Origin: Centroberyx gerrardi
Taxonomy: Eukaryota; Chordata; Actinopteri; Beryciformes; Berycidae
Assembly: GCF_048128805.1 (NCBI RefSeq)
Contig: NC_136013.1
Span: forward strand, 6,084,102-6,148,101
DNA: 64,000 bases
Direction: 5' to 3'
Made by a program: the position numbers and the translations under genes. This document shows positions 12,529-30,547 of this stretch, in pieces. The notes beneath the pieces were generated by a model. That model saw only the letters and a list, made by a program, of their open reading frames with translations, was not told the DNA's origin and made no database searches. How positions within the stretch are numbered: position 1 is the first letter of the stretch; each line of letters opens with the position of its first letter.

Positions 12529-15500
12529 TCAGTGTTGGCTTTCTGCTGAGGCGGAGCGGGACCGGGAGCGAGACCGGGAGCGAGACCGAGAGCGTTTGTT
12601 CTGGGCAGGAGCGGGGGAGCGTGAGCGAGACCTGGAGCGGGACGGAGAGCGGGAGGGGGATCTTGCTGCAGCCTTGCCCCCTCCTGTCGTCTTCTTTTCT
12701 GGGGTGCGACTGGCGGATCTGGAGCGGCTCCTGGAACGGTTGCGACTTCTGGAGCGACTCTTTGAGCGGGAGTAGCTGCGAGAACGGGAGCGGCTCTTGC
12801 TTTGACTGTGGGAAGACAAAGGACATTTTTAAGAGTTATCCAAGAAGAAATAGACTCAGTGTCAGAATCCAGTGCAAGTATGTCATTTCATAGTGAGGTC
12901 TAAAAATAACACAAATAATGACATGACAAATAAGCTTAAAGCTGCACTAGGCAAGATTTATGTACAAAGTACACCATTCTTATCCATCTAAACCACAAAG
13001 TGGGGCAGCAACAGCGACGAGCGTCTCATTCCAACTAATTGAGATGCCGTAGATTCAACCCATTTTCCCAAATTAATGTCAGGTGTCCACACAAAGTGAC
13101 ACAACGCTAAGTGCCAAATCAAAATTTGAGAGTAAGATACAAAACTCCTCATTAGCAATGAGCAAGCACTCCATCCAGAGAGCTGGACTCACCAACAAAT
13201 GTTGAACCCAGGGCTGCAACTAACAACTATTTTCATTATTGAGTAATCCATCAATCTTTTTTTTTTTTTATTAGTAGATTAATCGTTTAGCCTATAAAAT
13301 GTCAAAAATATTGACAAATGCCCATCACAAGTTACCAGAGCACAAAGTGATTCTTAAACTTGCTTACTTAGTCTGACCAGCAAACAAAAAAAACCCAGAG
13401 TATTAATTTTATAATGATATGAAACAGAAAAGCAAGCAAGTCTTAGCATTTGTGAAGCTGTAACCAACAAATGTTTGGTATTTTTACTTGATAAATGACA
13501 ATTAATAGATTATCAAAATTATAATTGATTAATTTTTTGACATTCGACTAATCGATTCATTGACTCATCATTTCAGCACTAGTTCAACCGGCTGCAAAAA
13601 CATCTTTTCCAGCACCCCTCCTACCCACTAAGAAGAAGAAATGTAGTTCAGAGGAGCGCACAGTTTACTGACGTCACCTTACATGATTTAATGAGGTCAA
13701 GTTATCTCCAACTGCCACTTGGGGCCATCAAAGTACAAAGTTGCCTAGAGCAGCTTTAATATGAATCCTTCCAAGAACAATGGTAAAAACCACTCACCTC
13801 CTCCTGCGATCCTCAAAGATCTTCAACTTGCGTCCATTCAAGTCTGTTCCATCAAGCTTGGCGATGGCATTCTTCATATCACTGCGAGATGCAAACTCAA
13901 CAACCCTGAGGATATTAAAGTAGAATCATTAAAAAATCATCCTAGTGCGTTTTGTCACGTCTCCTTCAGGGGAGGAAATCTAATATAGAGAAATATAAAA
14001 GACAAGGTTTGGGTAACAGAAGAGAACAACTCACCCTTCATTTTTGTTGGTTCTGTGAGCATCCACAAAGGTAACCTCACCCACTTTTCTCATCAGGTCT
14101 TTCAGGTCCTGTTTCAAAGCATATGTGGGATTAGTAACAAATAACAAAATGTGTGAGGTGCCTGTGAGAGCCTTTTCAAACCTGGAGTGAGAGAAATGAG
14201 CAGGCAGCATGAAACCAGCATTCACAACTGTAACTTTGGTTATCTAATGCCGACTTTCACAGCAAAACAATATATGTGATAAGCTCCTATTTCAGTGGAG
14301 GGCATGTAAACAAAAGATCCACTGAAAATGCTGCGTGAGAGTGGACAAGCGTTACCTTTACCCAAAACAAAAATTGCTTATGAGTCCCATTAAGTGGCTC
14401 TTTAAATTCGCGCTTGTTTTGAAACTGATCTGCAAAAAAAAGGACTGAAACACTTAATAATTCTATACAGTTACCACTGCAGTTAACGTTTTAATATGTT
14501 TAATGTCAAAAATAAATGTATTGCAGTATTCAAGTTAATATTGGATTTATGGTCCGAGTATATGTAATAATACAATTTTGTATATCATTATTGGGGGGGA
14601 TGACAATAATAATATGGGTAAATGGATAAAAAGCTTTATCTGAGGTTTCTTTTTGTTCATGTGGCCTATCAAAATGAATTGGTTGCTACTCAATACGGGC
14701 TCAAACCAACTACATTGTTAACATAATAAAACTAATCTCCCCCTGCCCGTCCTAATCTACACCCCTTTACCATCCAACCCCTTACAAACCCAATCACATG
14801 AGTTTTTTTGCTACTTACCATTCCATACCCAGGAAGATTTTAGCATAGAGCCACTTGTCCAAATAGCAAATGGGAACCAATGCAGTGTTAAGCCCTTGAG
14901 AAACGACCTCGGCCTTGACTCGGAATCCGGCCTCCACAAGTGAGGTACCACCAGAGAGCAAGTGGGGGGAGGGGTGTGCGCCCAACTCAACACCCCCCAG
15001 CTCCATCAGCAACAGAAAAAGACCCAAACGGGAGAGTGTAGGGACCGTGGATTTGAGGGGGGTTACAGCAGTCGGGGATGCCAGACCACAGAACCTCCAG
15101 ACTGTGGCTACGGACCTCCTAAGGCTACCGTATCCTGCGCTAGACCACTTTCACCCGCTACGGGGCCCAGCCAAGACTTAGACCAGCGGCAACTGCGTGT
15201 AAGGAGAGGCACCAAATGGACACTATTCAGAAAAACAACCAGGAGAGGGCGCTATGCACTTCAGACACCTCCATGGAGGGTGTGCATGCAACTCCGATAA
15301 AACGAAACCATTATCAGAGCAGCTGTTAAAAAACAGTTAAATGTTCTTGGTTAGAATGCCCATAACAGTGCTTTCTCTGAAAGAAACAATAAATGGAGGT
15401 AAAGTAAAAACATTTAGGGGGCTTGCTATTCTACTTCACCAATTAACTAATGAGTACATGTCCAATTTTTTTTAAAAATAATGTGACTACTGAAAAATTG

Positions 15501-17974
15501 ACCCGGACCCATCAAATTAATGCTGCTTCATTAAAAAAAATACATTGTCATTAAAAGCTGATATATAATAAAGAATAACTTATGTAATATGATAGAAAAG
15601 AAACTGAGGTAATCTCTCACCTGCCAGCTGATTCGTGAAGAGAGGTTCTCTACAATGAGTCTGTGTTCTGTCCGCAGAGGAGGGCCATACCTGCACAGGA
15701 AAAGATTATAACATTTTCAAATCAAGGGAGACACAGAAAGCCTTAAACAGATACATAGATTCAGTTTATTAATCCCCACAGGGGAAATCAGGTTAGCCAC
15801 CCACACAACAAACATTGACCAAAAAATGTTCCAAAGGAATGTATTAAGGAGGAATGACAAACACTTCACTGTGCAGGCTGTGAGTATATCAAAGTCAAGC
15901 TATAAAAATTTCAGTATTGAACAAAGGCTGTAACGTAATATTAACCCCTTCTTTCACTAGTTATCCCAACAGTGTAGCCAGTTTCTCTCCATTTTGATCA
16001 CTAATTTGTTTACTTTACTATCATACACTGACGCGGAAGAGTTATGTCAATATTTGATTTTGATTCAGAGGCGGAATAACCAGCTTCCATTTGCCAAATG
16101 CTGTCATTATTGATTTGGCTTGGTCTTTGTTAATGCTGCTTCAGAGAGTAATGTCATACTTGTAAAAACCTCTTTCAGAGGTTCTCATCATCACTCTGAT
16201 AAGGAGGAGTTTGTAATGTAAATGTTAATGTATTTTTCATCATTCACTTGCCCAAGGCCATAACTCAGTTACTAAGTTGTAATTTATCAATTTGTCCCAT
16301 TTTTGTACGTGGGTGGACATGCTGGTCCAGCTATCATAGTTCACTGCCCTGTTTTGACTCTGGCACAACCAGATAACCCTGAAAGAAGAGCTAAACCCCC
16401 ACTTACAAACAACTGAAACGGCTCAACACCAATTACAACTAAAAGATTAACCAAATGCACTACTGAGAATATAAACCTGCGGCTTTTGTTTTATCTCCAG
16501 TTCCTTCATTATTTATTTGTAAATTATCCAAGCGGACACATTTGAAAACATAAGGCAGCATTTACAATGATCAACAACTTTATTTATAACAGTTAATGAT
16601 CTAAGAAAACCCCTTAGCGGTGACTGAGTGAAGATCTTTGGAGACTGATTGAAAATGTTTACACATGGGGGGAAATGGTGGGAGCAAGTAACCTGTAATA
16701 CCAGTTTTGTTATTGTGTTGGAAAATTTCTTTGACAAAGGCCTTTCTTTTCCTTTGTAACAGCTTCTTTGATTGTACCCAAACATCAGTAGAAGCTTTAC
16801 ATAACTTGTTAGCTTAGGTTTCAGGAAGCTAAGCTAAGGCTACTGTACCTGGATCCACTGCTGCGAGACTGGCGATAGCTGCCGAACCGTGGAGAAAAAC
16901 GTCCCATTCCAGCAGCACCACCACCTCTTCCTTTTCTGGAGCGAGCGTGCTCGATTGTGACCCTGAAGGGAAGAGAGAGCAACTGTTAAGATAATGGTCA
17001 AGTAAGGGACTAATTCGGTGTGAGCAATGTGTCTACAAACAAAGGAAATGTAGGTTCAATTTTATCCTAGGTATGAATTTATATTTAGGGGCACCGATTA
17101 CAGTCGTGTAGCTATGCATTATACTGTGTATGCTGGCTGAAAATAAATGAGTTATTGGATTAAGGCAGGGGTTCTTAAAGTCCACCATAAAACACATTAA
17201 CACTTAAAAAACAGCTACTGGCGATATACCTTGCATTGCTGTGTCCATGTTGTTGTTTGTAAGTGTATTTTTCTATTCCCACAGATAACTAGCTAAATAT
17301 CAACAACGTAACGACACTGAGATATTTCAAGCGCAGTTATAATAGAGTTTAATCGCAGAACCTCTTTTATAGGGGGTTTGTCAAAAGGCATTCTGGGAAA
17401 TGTAGGAAATCACTAACTTATGTAGAAGTCGGTTGGGGGAAAGTGAGTACAACAAAAAAGTAGGTTACAACACTTAATCACAAAATAACTCTTGGAATGC
17501 ATTAAATATTACAACTTGATGATTTCCAACAGTGTTAGAGTATATGAGGGTGGATTTTCCCTTTAAATCTTTCCAGGCAAAACCCAAATGGAGTCAACTC
17601 ACTGCTATACTGAGACCGAAGTTAGGCTCTTTAAATACCGCAGAATGGGGCCCACAACCCAAAGAAAACAAACTGAGATCAATACCTTTCACTACACAGT
17701 TCTTTGCCATTCAACTCGTACACGGCATCGTCGGCATCTCTGTGGTCATCAAATTCCTGATTTAAAAAAAAAGAGGAAACTGGTTCAGTAAAGGCGTAAA
17801 ACTGTACAGGTCCAAACACAATAATTCACGCAAGGTGGCCACACTCACCACAAAGCCAAATCCATTCTTCAGGTTGATTTCCCGTATCCGTCCGTAGCCC
17901 TTGAAGAACTTCTCCACGTCCCTCTCTCTAGCGTGGGGGCTCAAACGGCCGATGAAGACACGACACCCGCTCAT
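12529..17974 (-). CDS. srsf5: Serine/arginine-rich splicing factor 5
   Basis: Seven coding exons on the minus strand: 17974-17849, 17756-17686, 16962-16849, 15690-15621, 14108-14035, 13905-13798 and 12805-12529. All junctions are GT-AG and they total 280 codons (279 aa; human is 272). RRM1 spans residues 4-74 (RNP2 [11 protein letters not shown]1 NGFGFVEF). A Gly/Ser/Arg hinge follows at about 73-108. The pseudo-RRM has the diagnostic SWQDLKD at 125-131. The RS domain is residues 188-279. The N-terminus [11 protein letters not shown] separates SRSF5 from SRSF4 and SRSF6. The family binds exonic enhancers, recruits U1 and U2AF in nuclear speckles, and shuttles with mRNA. The gene follows desi2 in the same direction, with about 650 bp between them. 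The intron inside SWQ|DLKD carries a probable poison exon (14819-15192). Whether this is the a or b fish paralogue cannot be told here. Confidence 0.95.
12936..13759 (+). mobile_element. TIR-bearing MITE in srsf5 intron, interrupted by a second MITE
   Basis: The ends are inverted repeats, TTAAAGCTGCACTAGGCAAG at the left and GTTGCCTAGAGCAGCTTTAA at the right. The body aligns with a second copy at 30735-31240 (shared TCCATCCAGAG, AGCTGGACTCACCAACAA and CTTGGGGCC). Both ends begin with TTAA, which may be a piggyBac-type target or simply part of the repeat. A 373-bp hAT-like element sits inside it at 13209-13581. It lies between the last two coding exons of srsf5. Confidence 0.75.
13209..13581 (+). 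mobile_element. hAT-like MITE nested inside another MITE
   Basis: It starts CAGGGCTGCAACTAACAA and ends TCATTTCAGCACTA, giving hAT-type inverted ends. The flanks GTTGAACC (13201-13208) and GTTCAACC (13582-13589) are an 8-bp target duplication with one mismatch. The empty site is visible in the related outer element at 30735-31240, where the sequence runs straight through. Confidence 0.8.
14819..15192 (-). other. Candidate poison exon of srsf5 (374 nt)
   Basis: The block lies in the intron that splits SWQ|DLKD. On the minus strand it begins after a strong acceptor (GCCTCTCCTTACACGCAG|TTGCC) and ends at a near-perfect donor (AATG|GTAAGTAG). The upstream exon ends in phase 0 with CAG, so inclusion would read L-P-L-V and then a TAA stop at 15180-15178. 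The encoded protein would end after residue 131, inside the second RRM. It is non-repetitive and GC-richer than the flanking intron. Known for the family: SR genes down-tune themselves through conserved unproductive exons and introns. That this exact block is used is inference. Confidence 0.55.
15752..15793 (+). repeat. Short GATCCCC/GGGGAAATC repeat motif
   Basis: The motif CAGTTTATTAATCCCCACAG followed by GGGGAAATCAGG is a decayed version of the fish-wide CACTTTATTGATCCCC...GGGGAAATTC repeat end. Two closer copies lie in gmfb introns at 44188-44219 and 44946-44977. Confidence 0.5.
17391..17567 (-). repeat. Dispersed repeat, unnamed family, copy 1
   Basis: Read on the minus strand it runs from TTTAAAGGGAAAATCCACCC through TTAATGCATTCCAAGAGTTA and TTTTGTGATTAAGTGTTGTA to ATTTCCTACATTTCCCAGAA. 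The same order of blocks occurs at 43963-44124 (plus) and, in part, at 60011-60110 (plus). It sits in the srsf5 intron between the exons at 17686 and 16962. No clear terminal inverted repeat was found. Confidence 0.7.
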
Positions 17975-18059
17975 ATTAGCTGTAAAACACAACTGAGCAA
18001 TTAGGCAAACATCTAACTACACAGCGAGTTAGCTTACTGTATAACGACAATGGAAGTTA

Positions 18060-18210
18060 TCTGTATAACCATGCTAATAATAACGCTAGCTAGCATGGTC
18101 ATTTCTTGTGCCTCCATATCGTTTGCTAACGTGAAGTTAGCGTTAGCTTGCTACTTCGACTTCTGCTGGCATAAGCTAACGTTAGCTAGCTAGCTAGCTA
18201 GCTAGCTAGA
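18060..18210. repeat. GCTAGC/ACGTTAGC cluster in srsf5 intron 1, with an eight-unit GCTA run
   Basis: The cluster includes AACGCTAGCTAGC, GTTAGCGTTAGC and CTAACGTTAGCTAGCTAGC, the last running into an uninterrupted GCTA tandem tract. It lies between the untranslated exon 1 and the start-codon exon of srsf5. Equivalent clusters occur in the first introns of five other genes here. Confidence 0.7.
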
Positions 18211-18316
18211 AAAACATAACCGTCTGTTCCCCAAACACACGAACCTTAGCTTTAGTTCTTCAAACAATCGTAATGTTAAGGAAACGATTTAACAACAAAC
18301 ATAGACAGGTTCTCAC

Positions 18317-18430
18317 CTCAGTTTTCTATTCTTGTATCTTCCAAAACGGTTGTTTACAACTATAACTAGGTGAAGTTAACGTTACTCGACTGTATCAAAA
18401 TGGCGAGTCAGTGCAAAGTGCACGGGGCGT
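18317..18430 (-). promoter_or_regulatory. srsf5 untranslated exon 1 and promoter
   Basis: A strong minus-strand donor, AACTGAG|GTGAGAAC, ends at 18317, and a matching acceptor (TTTTACAG|CTAATATG) at 17979 opens the exon with the start codon. The region above 18317 contains AAAATGGCG and CpGs typical of a housekeeping start. The upper boundary is approximate. Confidence 0.55.
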
Positions 18431-19073
18431 CAGGCGACAGAGAGAAGGGAAGAGGAAATGCTGGCTGCACGTTGCCAGATTGGGTGCCAGCTGTGTAATT
18501 ATTCAACTACGGTACGTTAATAGTTAACTTGGTTGAAGTAGATAACTTTGCGCCTGTACCATTGAATGAAAAATCACCTATTGCCTGTATTATAATATAG
18601 TGGGGAAAAAAACTGCACATTCTCTAGATGAAGTACCTTAGAACTTTCATTAATTGTGAATAAATGCGGAGATTTCTGGAACGTTGAAAGGGGGATTCAA
18701 CACAGATGTGGCAACCCTGTTCTGCATTTATATTATAACTGGTAGCCTCCTACTGGAAATCCAGCTCGTTTACAGTCTGTGTATGCACTTCAAACATTAC
18801 TGAATTGGTCACAGTTACATGTATTTATTTATCATATTTATATGTATTTCTCTCTGACAAACGAGTAAATATTTGTGCTTTTATGCAGTAAATTAGTCAT
18901 GATCACCATCTGCTGTGTCAATCATATCATGTAATTTTTCTCTTTAATTTTGAAGCCTTATATTCTTTTCAAACTCTTGCTCTTCATAACCACAAACTGC
19001 ATAGTATTTGCATAGGCTAAATATTTCTTCTTGCCAACAAAAGGAGCAAAACGTTTCATTGTTATTCGGTCTC

Positions 19074-21175
19074 TTTATTCTAATACTATATCATTCTTGA
19101 AATTGTCTTAGGTTAGGAAAAGGACATACAAGGTTAAGGTTGACACAATACAATAGAAAAAAGTATTTGTCTGGTCTGTTCTTGTAGAAAGTGCCAAAGA
19201 TTTTGAGCATGGAATACTGATCACTGTACAGCCCATTTCAACTCAAAATATACAAAATAATCCAACGGCAAAATAATCTGAACACAATACACTTGGTGAA
19301 ATGTAAGACTATGTAAAAAATAAATAAGGATATAGCTTATTCAACAATATAAAGTCAAATAGCCTATGGTTAATTTGCACTTTCAACTCCATTTGTCAAG
19401 GTGGTCGATAGGAATGAGATGACTGTGTTACTGCCACAAGTCATATGATTTCCTTCCTGAGAAAGGGTAGCTGTCCATGAATGCATTGCAGCAGGAAAAT
19501 AACCGGAGAGATGGGAAAAAGGTAGAAGATTAACTAGTTCAATGAGCTGCGTGCTTTCTGCGTTTAGAAAAGCAACACAGCGACATGAATTGAAATGGGA
19601 AAAACTTGCGAGGAGGCCATGGTCGACATTGTCATCGCCACCATTACCATCCTGTTCAGCAGAAAAAATAATCCTTAGTGGGTTGGTCTACAGGCAAGTA
19701 TGGTAAGAATGCTAAAATAATACAGAATAATAATAAATAACCTCATGACATCCCATTTTCCCCCGTTACCACAGCCTGATCTTCTCACTGCAACAAACCC
19801 AACCTCAAAATACTCGGTGGAAGGTGAAAAGATAAACACTGTTTCTATCAAGGTCTATTCACTCGCATTCAAATGTTTTGTCTCTGTAAATGTGTCACAG
19901 TCCCATTTACAGCCGAAGTAAATCGTCCATAGAAATAAGAGCTCAGGGAGTAATGTAATTTAAAGGGGGAGGACTGCATTTCTGCTTTTCTTCTGTCCCG
20001 TGGCAGCTCAGTCTTTTCTGGTGAACATTCACTTCTGTCTCCCATGGCTGGAAACAACAGAGAAATCTGTAATCTGCAATATCCCAACCAATGTAAAGCT
20101 CCATTAAGAACAAAGTGGAAAAAATGGAAAAGGTGATTAGACCAGTTCCCACCCAGAAATGTTCTCTGAAGTGTGCATTTCCTGGTTTGGAAGTTATAGC
20201 ACTATACTGTAGTATAAAGATTGTTTGGATATAAAAGCTTAGACAAAGATTGTACTGGTTCACAAAGTCAACCTCTTGTTCACTGTCAGTGGAGCAGCTT
20301 GATTCTCTGTTACTATCTCTGAGATAAAATTACTGATGTTCAGAAATACGGACTGGGCTGCCCAAGGCCATGAGAACAGCATAAGTGAGTTCTTAAATTG
20401 AACAGTTTCCTCCCTTAGCATAATTTGATCAAGGCTATCTGGCAGCTGATCTTAGAAATAGGTCCCAGTTTACATTAATTTTCTCCAAAGCGAAAATGAG
20501 ATGAAATACTTAAATGATATGATCGGAAGTGTGGTGTCTCAGTTTAGTCTGGTTGTTCATTGTTTTGTCAAATTCTGTCAACGTGCAACATTTTCACTAG
20601 TTCAGAACGGACTTGAGAAAAAAAAAACTCCTTTCCCCCTAACCTTCAAAAATGGCCAAAGTAAACTACTAAAGCTCCACACAAAGAAAGCAGATTCAAC
20701 AATATCAACTGAAGGCCACATCGAGGTTATTGAACAAGAACTTCTTGAAATTTAGCAGGTTAGCAACTCCTGGTAATATCACTATCAGTAGTCTCAGGTG
20801 TCTATCTATTCTACAAAAGCAGCTCTGGAGGCAGGGCAGGGAAGAAGGCTGACAAAGGTTTCAAAGTTCATGGAAAAAGACTAATAATACTGTACTACAA
20901 ACTTCGGATCTACAAGTAGCCGTGGTCAAGTCTGAGCCACGCTTCGCTGCCTAGGACTGCGGTCGAAGTTTGCCTCTGTCAGCCTGTCCGCCCTTGAAGG
21001 GACGGCGCCTCTGCAGGTCTGAAGTCTCTGGCAGCAGGTCTTCTTTTCCTGCCTCTTCACTCAGAGGACAAACAGTATGAGGTCAGGTGGTTGTTCGAGC
21101 CCGCTAATGCCACTGTGGCCACTGCAGCGGCGGCCGGCAGGTCCAGAGGTCAGTGTGTTGGGGGGGGGGGGCGGG
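19074..21175 (-). other. Long 3' UTR of desi2
   Basis: From the desi2 stop (21176) to an AATAAA on the minus strand at 19079-19074 there is no splice evidence and no open frame of note. The length (about 2.1 kb) fits a gene with a long 3' UTR, but nearer, non-canonical cleavage sites are possible. Confidence 0.45.
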
Positions 21176-27169
<5,994 letters not shown>

Positions 27170-27599
27170 GATTTAGTCCTGAGATGGAAAGGCAAACGTC
27201 CCACCCTCGACGTTAAGGTTGTCAGCACCTCTTAACTCTAGATCACAGGATCACACCATGGGCTTCAGCAGGATGAGTGAGAGCTGAAGGGATGGAGGCT
27301 GTTCATTCCCCTGGGAAGAGGGTGTGCGGATGTCCGAAGCTGGGAAAATGTCCAAAGCAGGGGGAGGTAGAACAAAACAAACAAAAAAAACACCCAGAAG
27401 ACTAGCGAGATGTCAAAGAACCATGGTGAGATAAAATCAGAAAAGCATGAAACTCAAATCCCGGCAGAGGCCAGCGAGTTGCAGCACTGGACGCGGCCCA
27501 TCTCCAAATAAATAAATAAATGGGAGAGATCTGTTGCAGCGGGGGGAATCGATGTTGACAAGCCTTGTGGTTGCAGAAAAACATAGAAACTCAAAATAG

Positions 27600-27920
27600 A
27601 TCAGAAGCGGCCGGGGTGATAACTTGATCCGAAGTGGACATCGGGCCTACAAGTGTTGAAATCTGAAGCGGAGATCGCCGATATCTCTCCTCCTCTCCTC
27701 TCATCATGGGCGGCCACTACGGCGAAAAGGCGACCAGAGCGGAGCGATGGAGACGGAGTGCGAGCCATTTTAGACCGAGGATGTTGCGGGAAAAACAAAC
27801 AGGAGCGCAGGTATGGAGGAAGATGATGATGATGATGATGGTGCCATAATTACAGCTGATGAAGTCGGGTTCACGAGCATCTCCGGCTGGTGTTGTGGCC
27901 CGCATCCCACATCTTCAGTC
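27600..27920 (-). promoter_or_regulatory. desi2 CpG-rich 5' end
   Basis: CpG-containing sequence (GAAGCGGCCGGGG, GGCGACCAGAGCGGAGCG, GGATGTTGCGGG) lies 430-750 bp upstream of the desi2 start codon. Because an acceptor precedes the start codon at 27178, an untranslated exon 1 is expected here. I could not fix its donor. Confidence 0.4.
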
Positions 27921-28913
27921 GGGAGAGAGCCTCGGCATGATTCCCTTTCAGTCCGGTTTCTGTTTACTCAATCCTCTCGATTAGGTTTCCAGTTTTATTT
28001 CAGAGAGTCTTAAACCAGCCGTGATCCATCTGTATAGTTATTACAGCCTGCGCTCCCCCGGTACAGCCTCTCTCTCTCTGTCCCTCTGTCCCTCTCGCTC
28101 TCTGATTGGGAGTGAAGCATTTGATTACATCATATCTGCCTCCGAGGCAACATCCTCCTCCAACAACTGATCTGAGATATGGGATTTATGAGAGAGGTGG
28201 TGGTGGGTGGGAGCCGCGAAAAGGATTTTTTTGGGGGGAAAAATCAACTATTTGATTTTAATGCACGACAGATTCTTCATTAAATGTCTTCTTTATTTTC
28301 ACTTTTGTGCTTTGCATTACTCAAAAATAAAGCACATCTGATGAAGGGCCTTTATTTTGAAAGTTATGACCGGAAGTTCCCTTATTAAATGTGGCTGGCT
28401 TGACAGAGTTGGTAGCGCTGGGTTGGTTTGTTTTTTTGTCTTTAAGTTATCAAATATTGTTTTTTACAGCCTTAACTTTTCCCGCTCATAATTAATTATT
28501 TAATCAGGAAATATCATGCACCATAATACAAACCTTTACTTTATTTATTATTCCATTATCGTTTTACTCCGTTGGATACAATGATTCCACTGAGTATTTC
28601 GATACGGTTTTTACTGTTGTGTACACTCTATTCTTTTTTCATTCAAGCAATACATTTTGCGCTTTTATTTTGAAGGTACATCATTGACTTCCGGTCTAGT
28701 TCTGGTAATCGCTGTACAACTTGACACATCTGGGTTCCCAGCAAATCTATTACACTAAGCATACAAACTATTTGAATATCTTCTCATCAAGCCATTATTA
28801 AACACTGATTCCCAGTACTTAAATGTATGGGTTTTTTTTTCTGCATGTATGAATGTATGTATGTAAAAAAAATATATATATAAAAATGCCAAAACAAGGC
28901 GAATTCAACATGA
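27921..28913. other. Intergenic region, nothing coding seen
   Basis: AT-rich DNA between the desi2 5' end and the synj2bp 3' end. It contains CT-rich stretches near 28065-28105 and several AATAAA-like words on the minus strand (near 28295, 28348 and 28540). No repeat family was recognised. Confidence 0.45.
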
Positions 28914-30547
28914 ATTTTAATAGGTGCTTGGACATCAAACACATAGTATTTGCATAATTTAGTGCTTCTGATCTGTTTTTCTTGGCATACTGTAAGTATA
29001 CTTCTTCACAATCCCCGTCAGCAGAGCGACATGAAATGTATTTACAGAGACATCGAGCCACATAAAGTCAGAGACATTTACATGACAGACAGATACGCTG
29101 TGGACTGACAGAGAAGAAATATGGGCATATACTCCCAGCACGCACAAAACCTTTACAGTCGTCTGTTCTATGGCAATTACTGGATGAGTTACATGATGGC
29201 GGTTAGTGCAAAAAGTTGTTGACAGCAAGACATTACTTTTCAGAAACCCTCCTCTTCTCAGCGGAGTGGCTCAAAACTGCTTCTCAGTATTAAGCTTTTC
29301 GTCCTTTAACATTTGGCTGGAGCTCATAAACCTGTTATGTTTCACCAAATGAACAATGCATTTCCCTTTGTATAACATAGACCAATTTACACATGCATCC
29401 CACAAGACAAAAGACTCAGCAGAAGGTGTGACGCAGCGGCATGACAGTAGCACTAGCGGAATGTGAAATTAGAGAATGGTTAAAATGGTTTGTTTTCTTT
29501 TACGGAAAAACCACAACAGAAACATGGTAACATCTCTTCTCAAAGAGCCTTTAGGTGTGACAAGAGAATCAAAAAGTAAACTGCTCTCATCATAAAACAA
29601 TGCAAGGGATGCTTTGTTTGCATAATATCGATTCAATGGTTCATCCTGAGTGACCATGTGACACTTTACAATGATATCCAAACTCAAAGCGATCCTGTTT
29701 GGCAAGTTTGGACTAATGTGCTTTAGATGAAGTAGTTATTAGAACGGGGCGTTGACAGACTTAATGGATATATCCAGGAAAAAAAAAGATAAACACAAAA
29801 ATACAACGGGCTGGATTTTCATTCTGATTATAACAAGGAGCAACAAGATTATTGCTTGGAATAGACAAAAAAGGCACTCTAAAGTCCATTATGAAATACA
29901 AGTCGTTACATTTACATTAACTGCAGCCTTTTCAATCCCACAGCTTGATATAGGAAGCACAACAGTGTGCTGTTTCTTCCACAGTTCTGTGCAATAGCGC
30001 AGAATGAAAATCCCGCCCGACCACGTGAACCTCGACCACCAGAGACAGAAAACACAGTGGGTTCTTCTCACATCGCCCCCCTCCAGACAGACCTGCCATT
30101 CAGCCGTGAAGGTAGAGAGAGAGAGAGGCCTACAAGTGGCTGAACACAACACTGGCTTTCAGTTTGGAAATGCGTCCAGAGAGACCCGGAAGCTCGAGTG
30201 AGTCTGACTTGACCCATAGATTTACTACTACTGCTGCGTATAACCTCTTTAAACAGGCAGAGGAGCTCAGCTCAGCTCAGCCAGCAGTGGGAATGTAATG
30301 TGTACATCCTTCAAAGTTATCTATTAAAGTAATCTCTGTAGTACGAGAGCGACATTTTGCATAGGAGGGGGGTCAAGCAGCTACGATTATCACACAATAC
30401 ACATGAACATGGAGAAACTCATCAGTGACATTAACACCTACCAAAAATAAGGTCTACTTTTTTTTTTTAGAGTTTGTTCTCTCTTCATTCTTTGGCCTTC
30501 AGCAAAGTTTTTTGGTCTTAAAAAATATACAGATAACGTCAGCATTG
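28914..30547 (-). other. Probable 3' UTR of synj2bp
   Basis: From the stop codon at 30548 there are no exons down to an ATTAAA on the minus strand near 28920. A long 3' UTR is known for this gene in mammals. The true cleavage site could also be at one of the AATAAA words further down, between 28290 and 28540. Confidence 0.35.

Noticed and set aside
12510-12893. Long open frames antisense to and out of frame with the last srsf5 exon
   Set aside because: They are shadows of the purine-rich RS-coding sequence, and the splice structure and protein similarity support only the minus-strand frame.
14962-15300. Plus-strand open frame of 112 codons inside the srsf5 intron
   Set aside because: No family similarity and no splice context on that strand. 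The block is better explained as a minus-strand poison exon.
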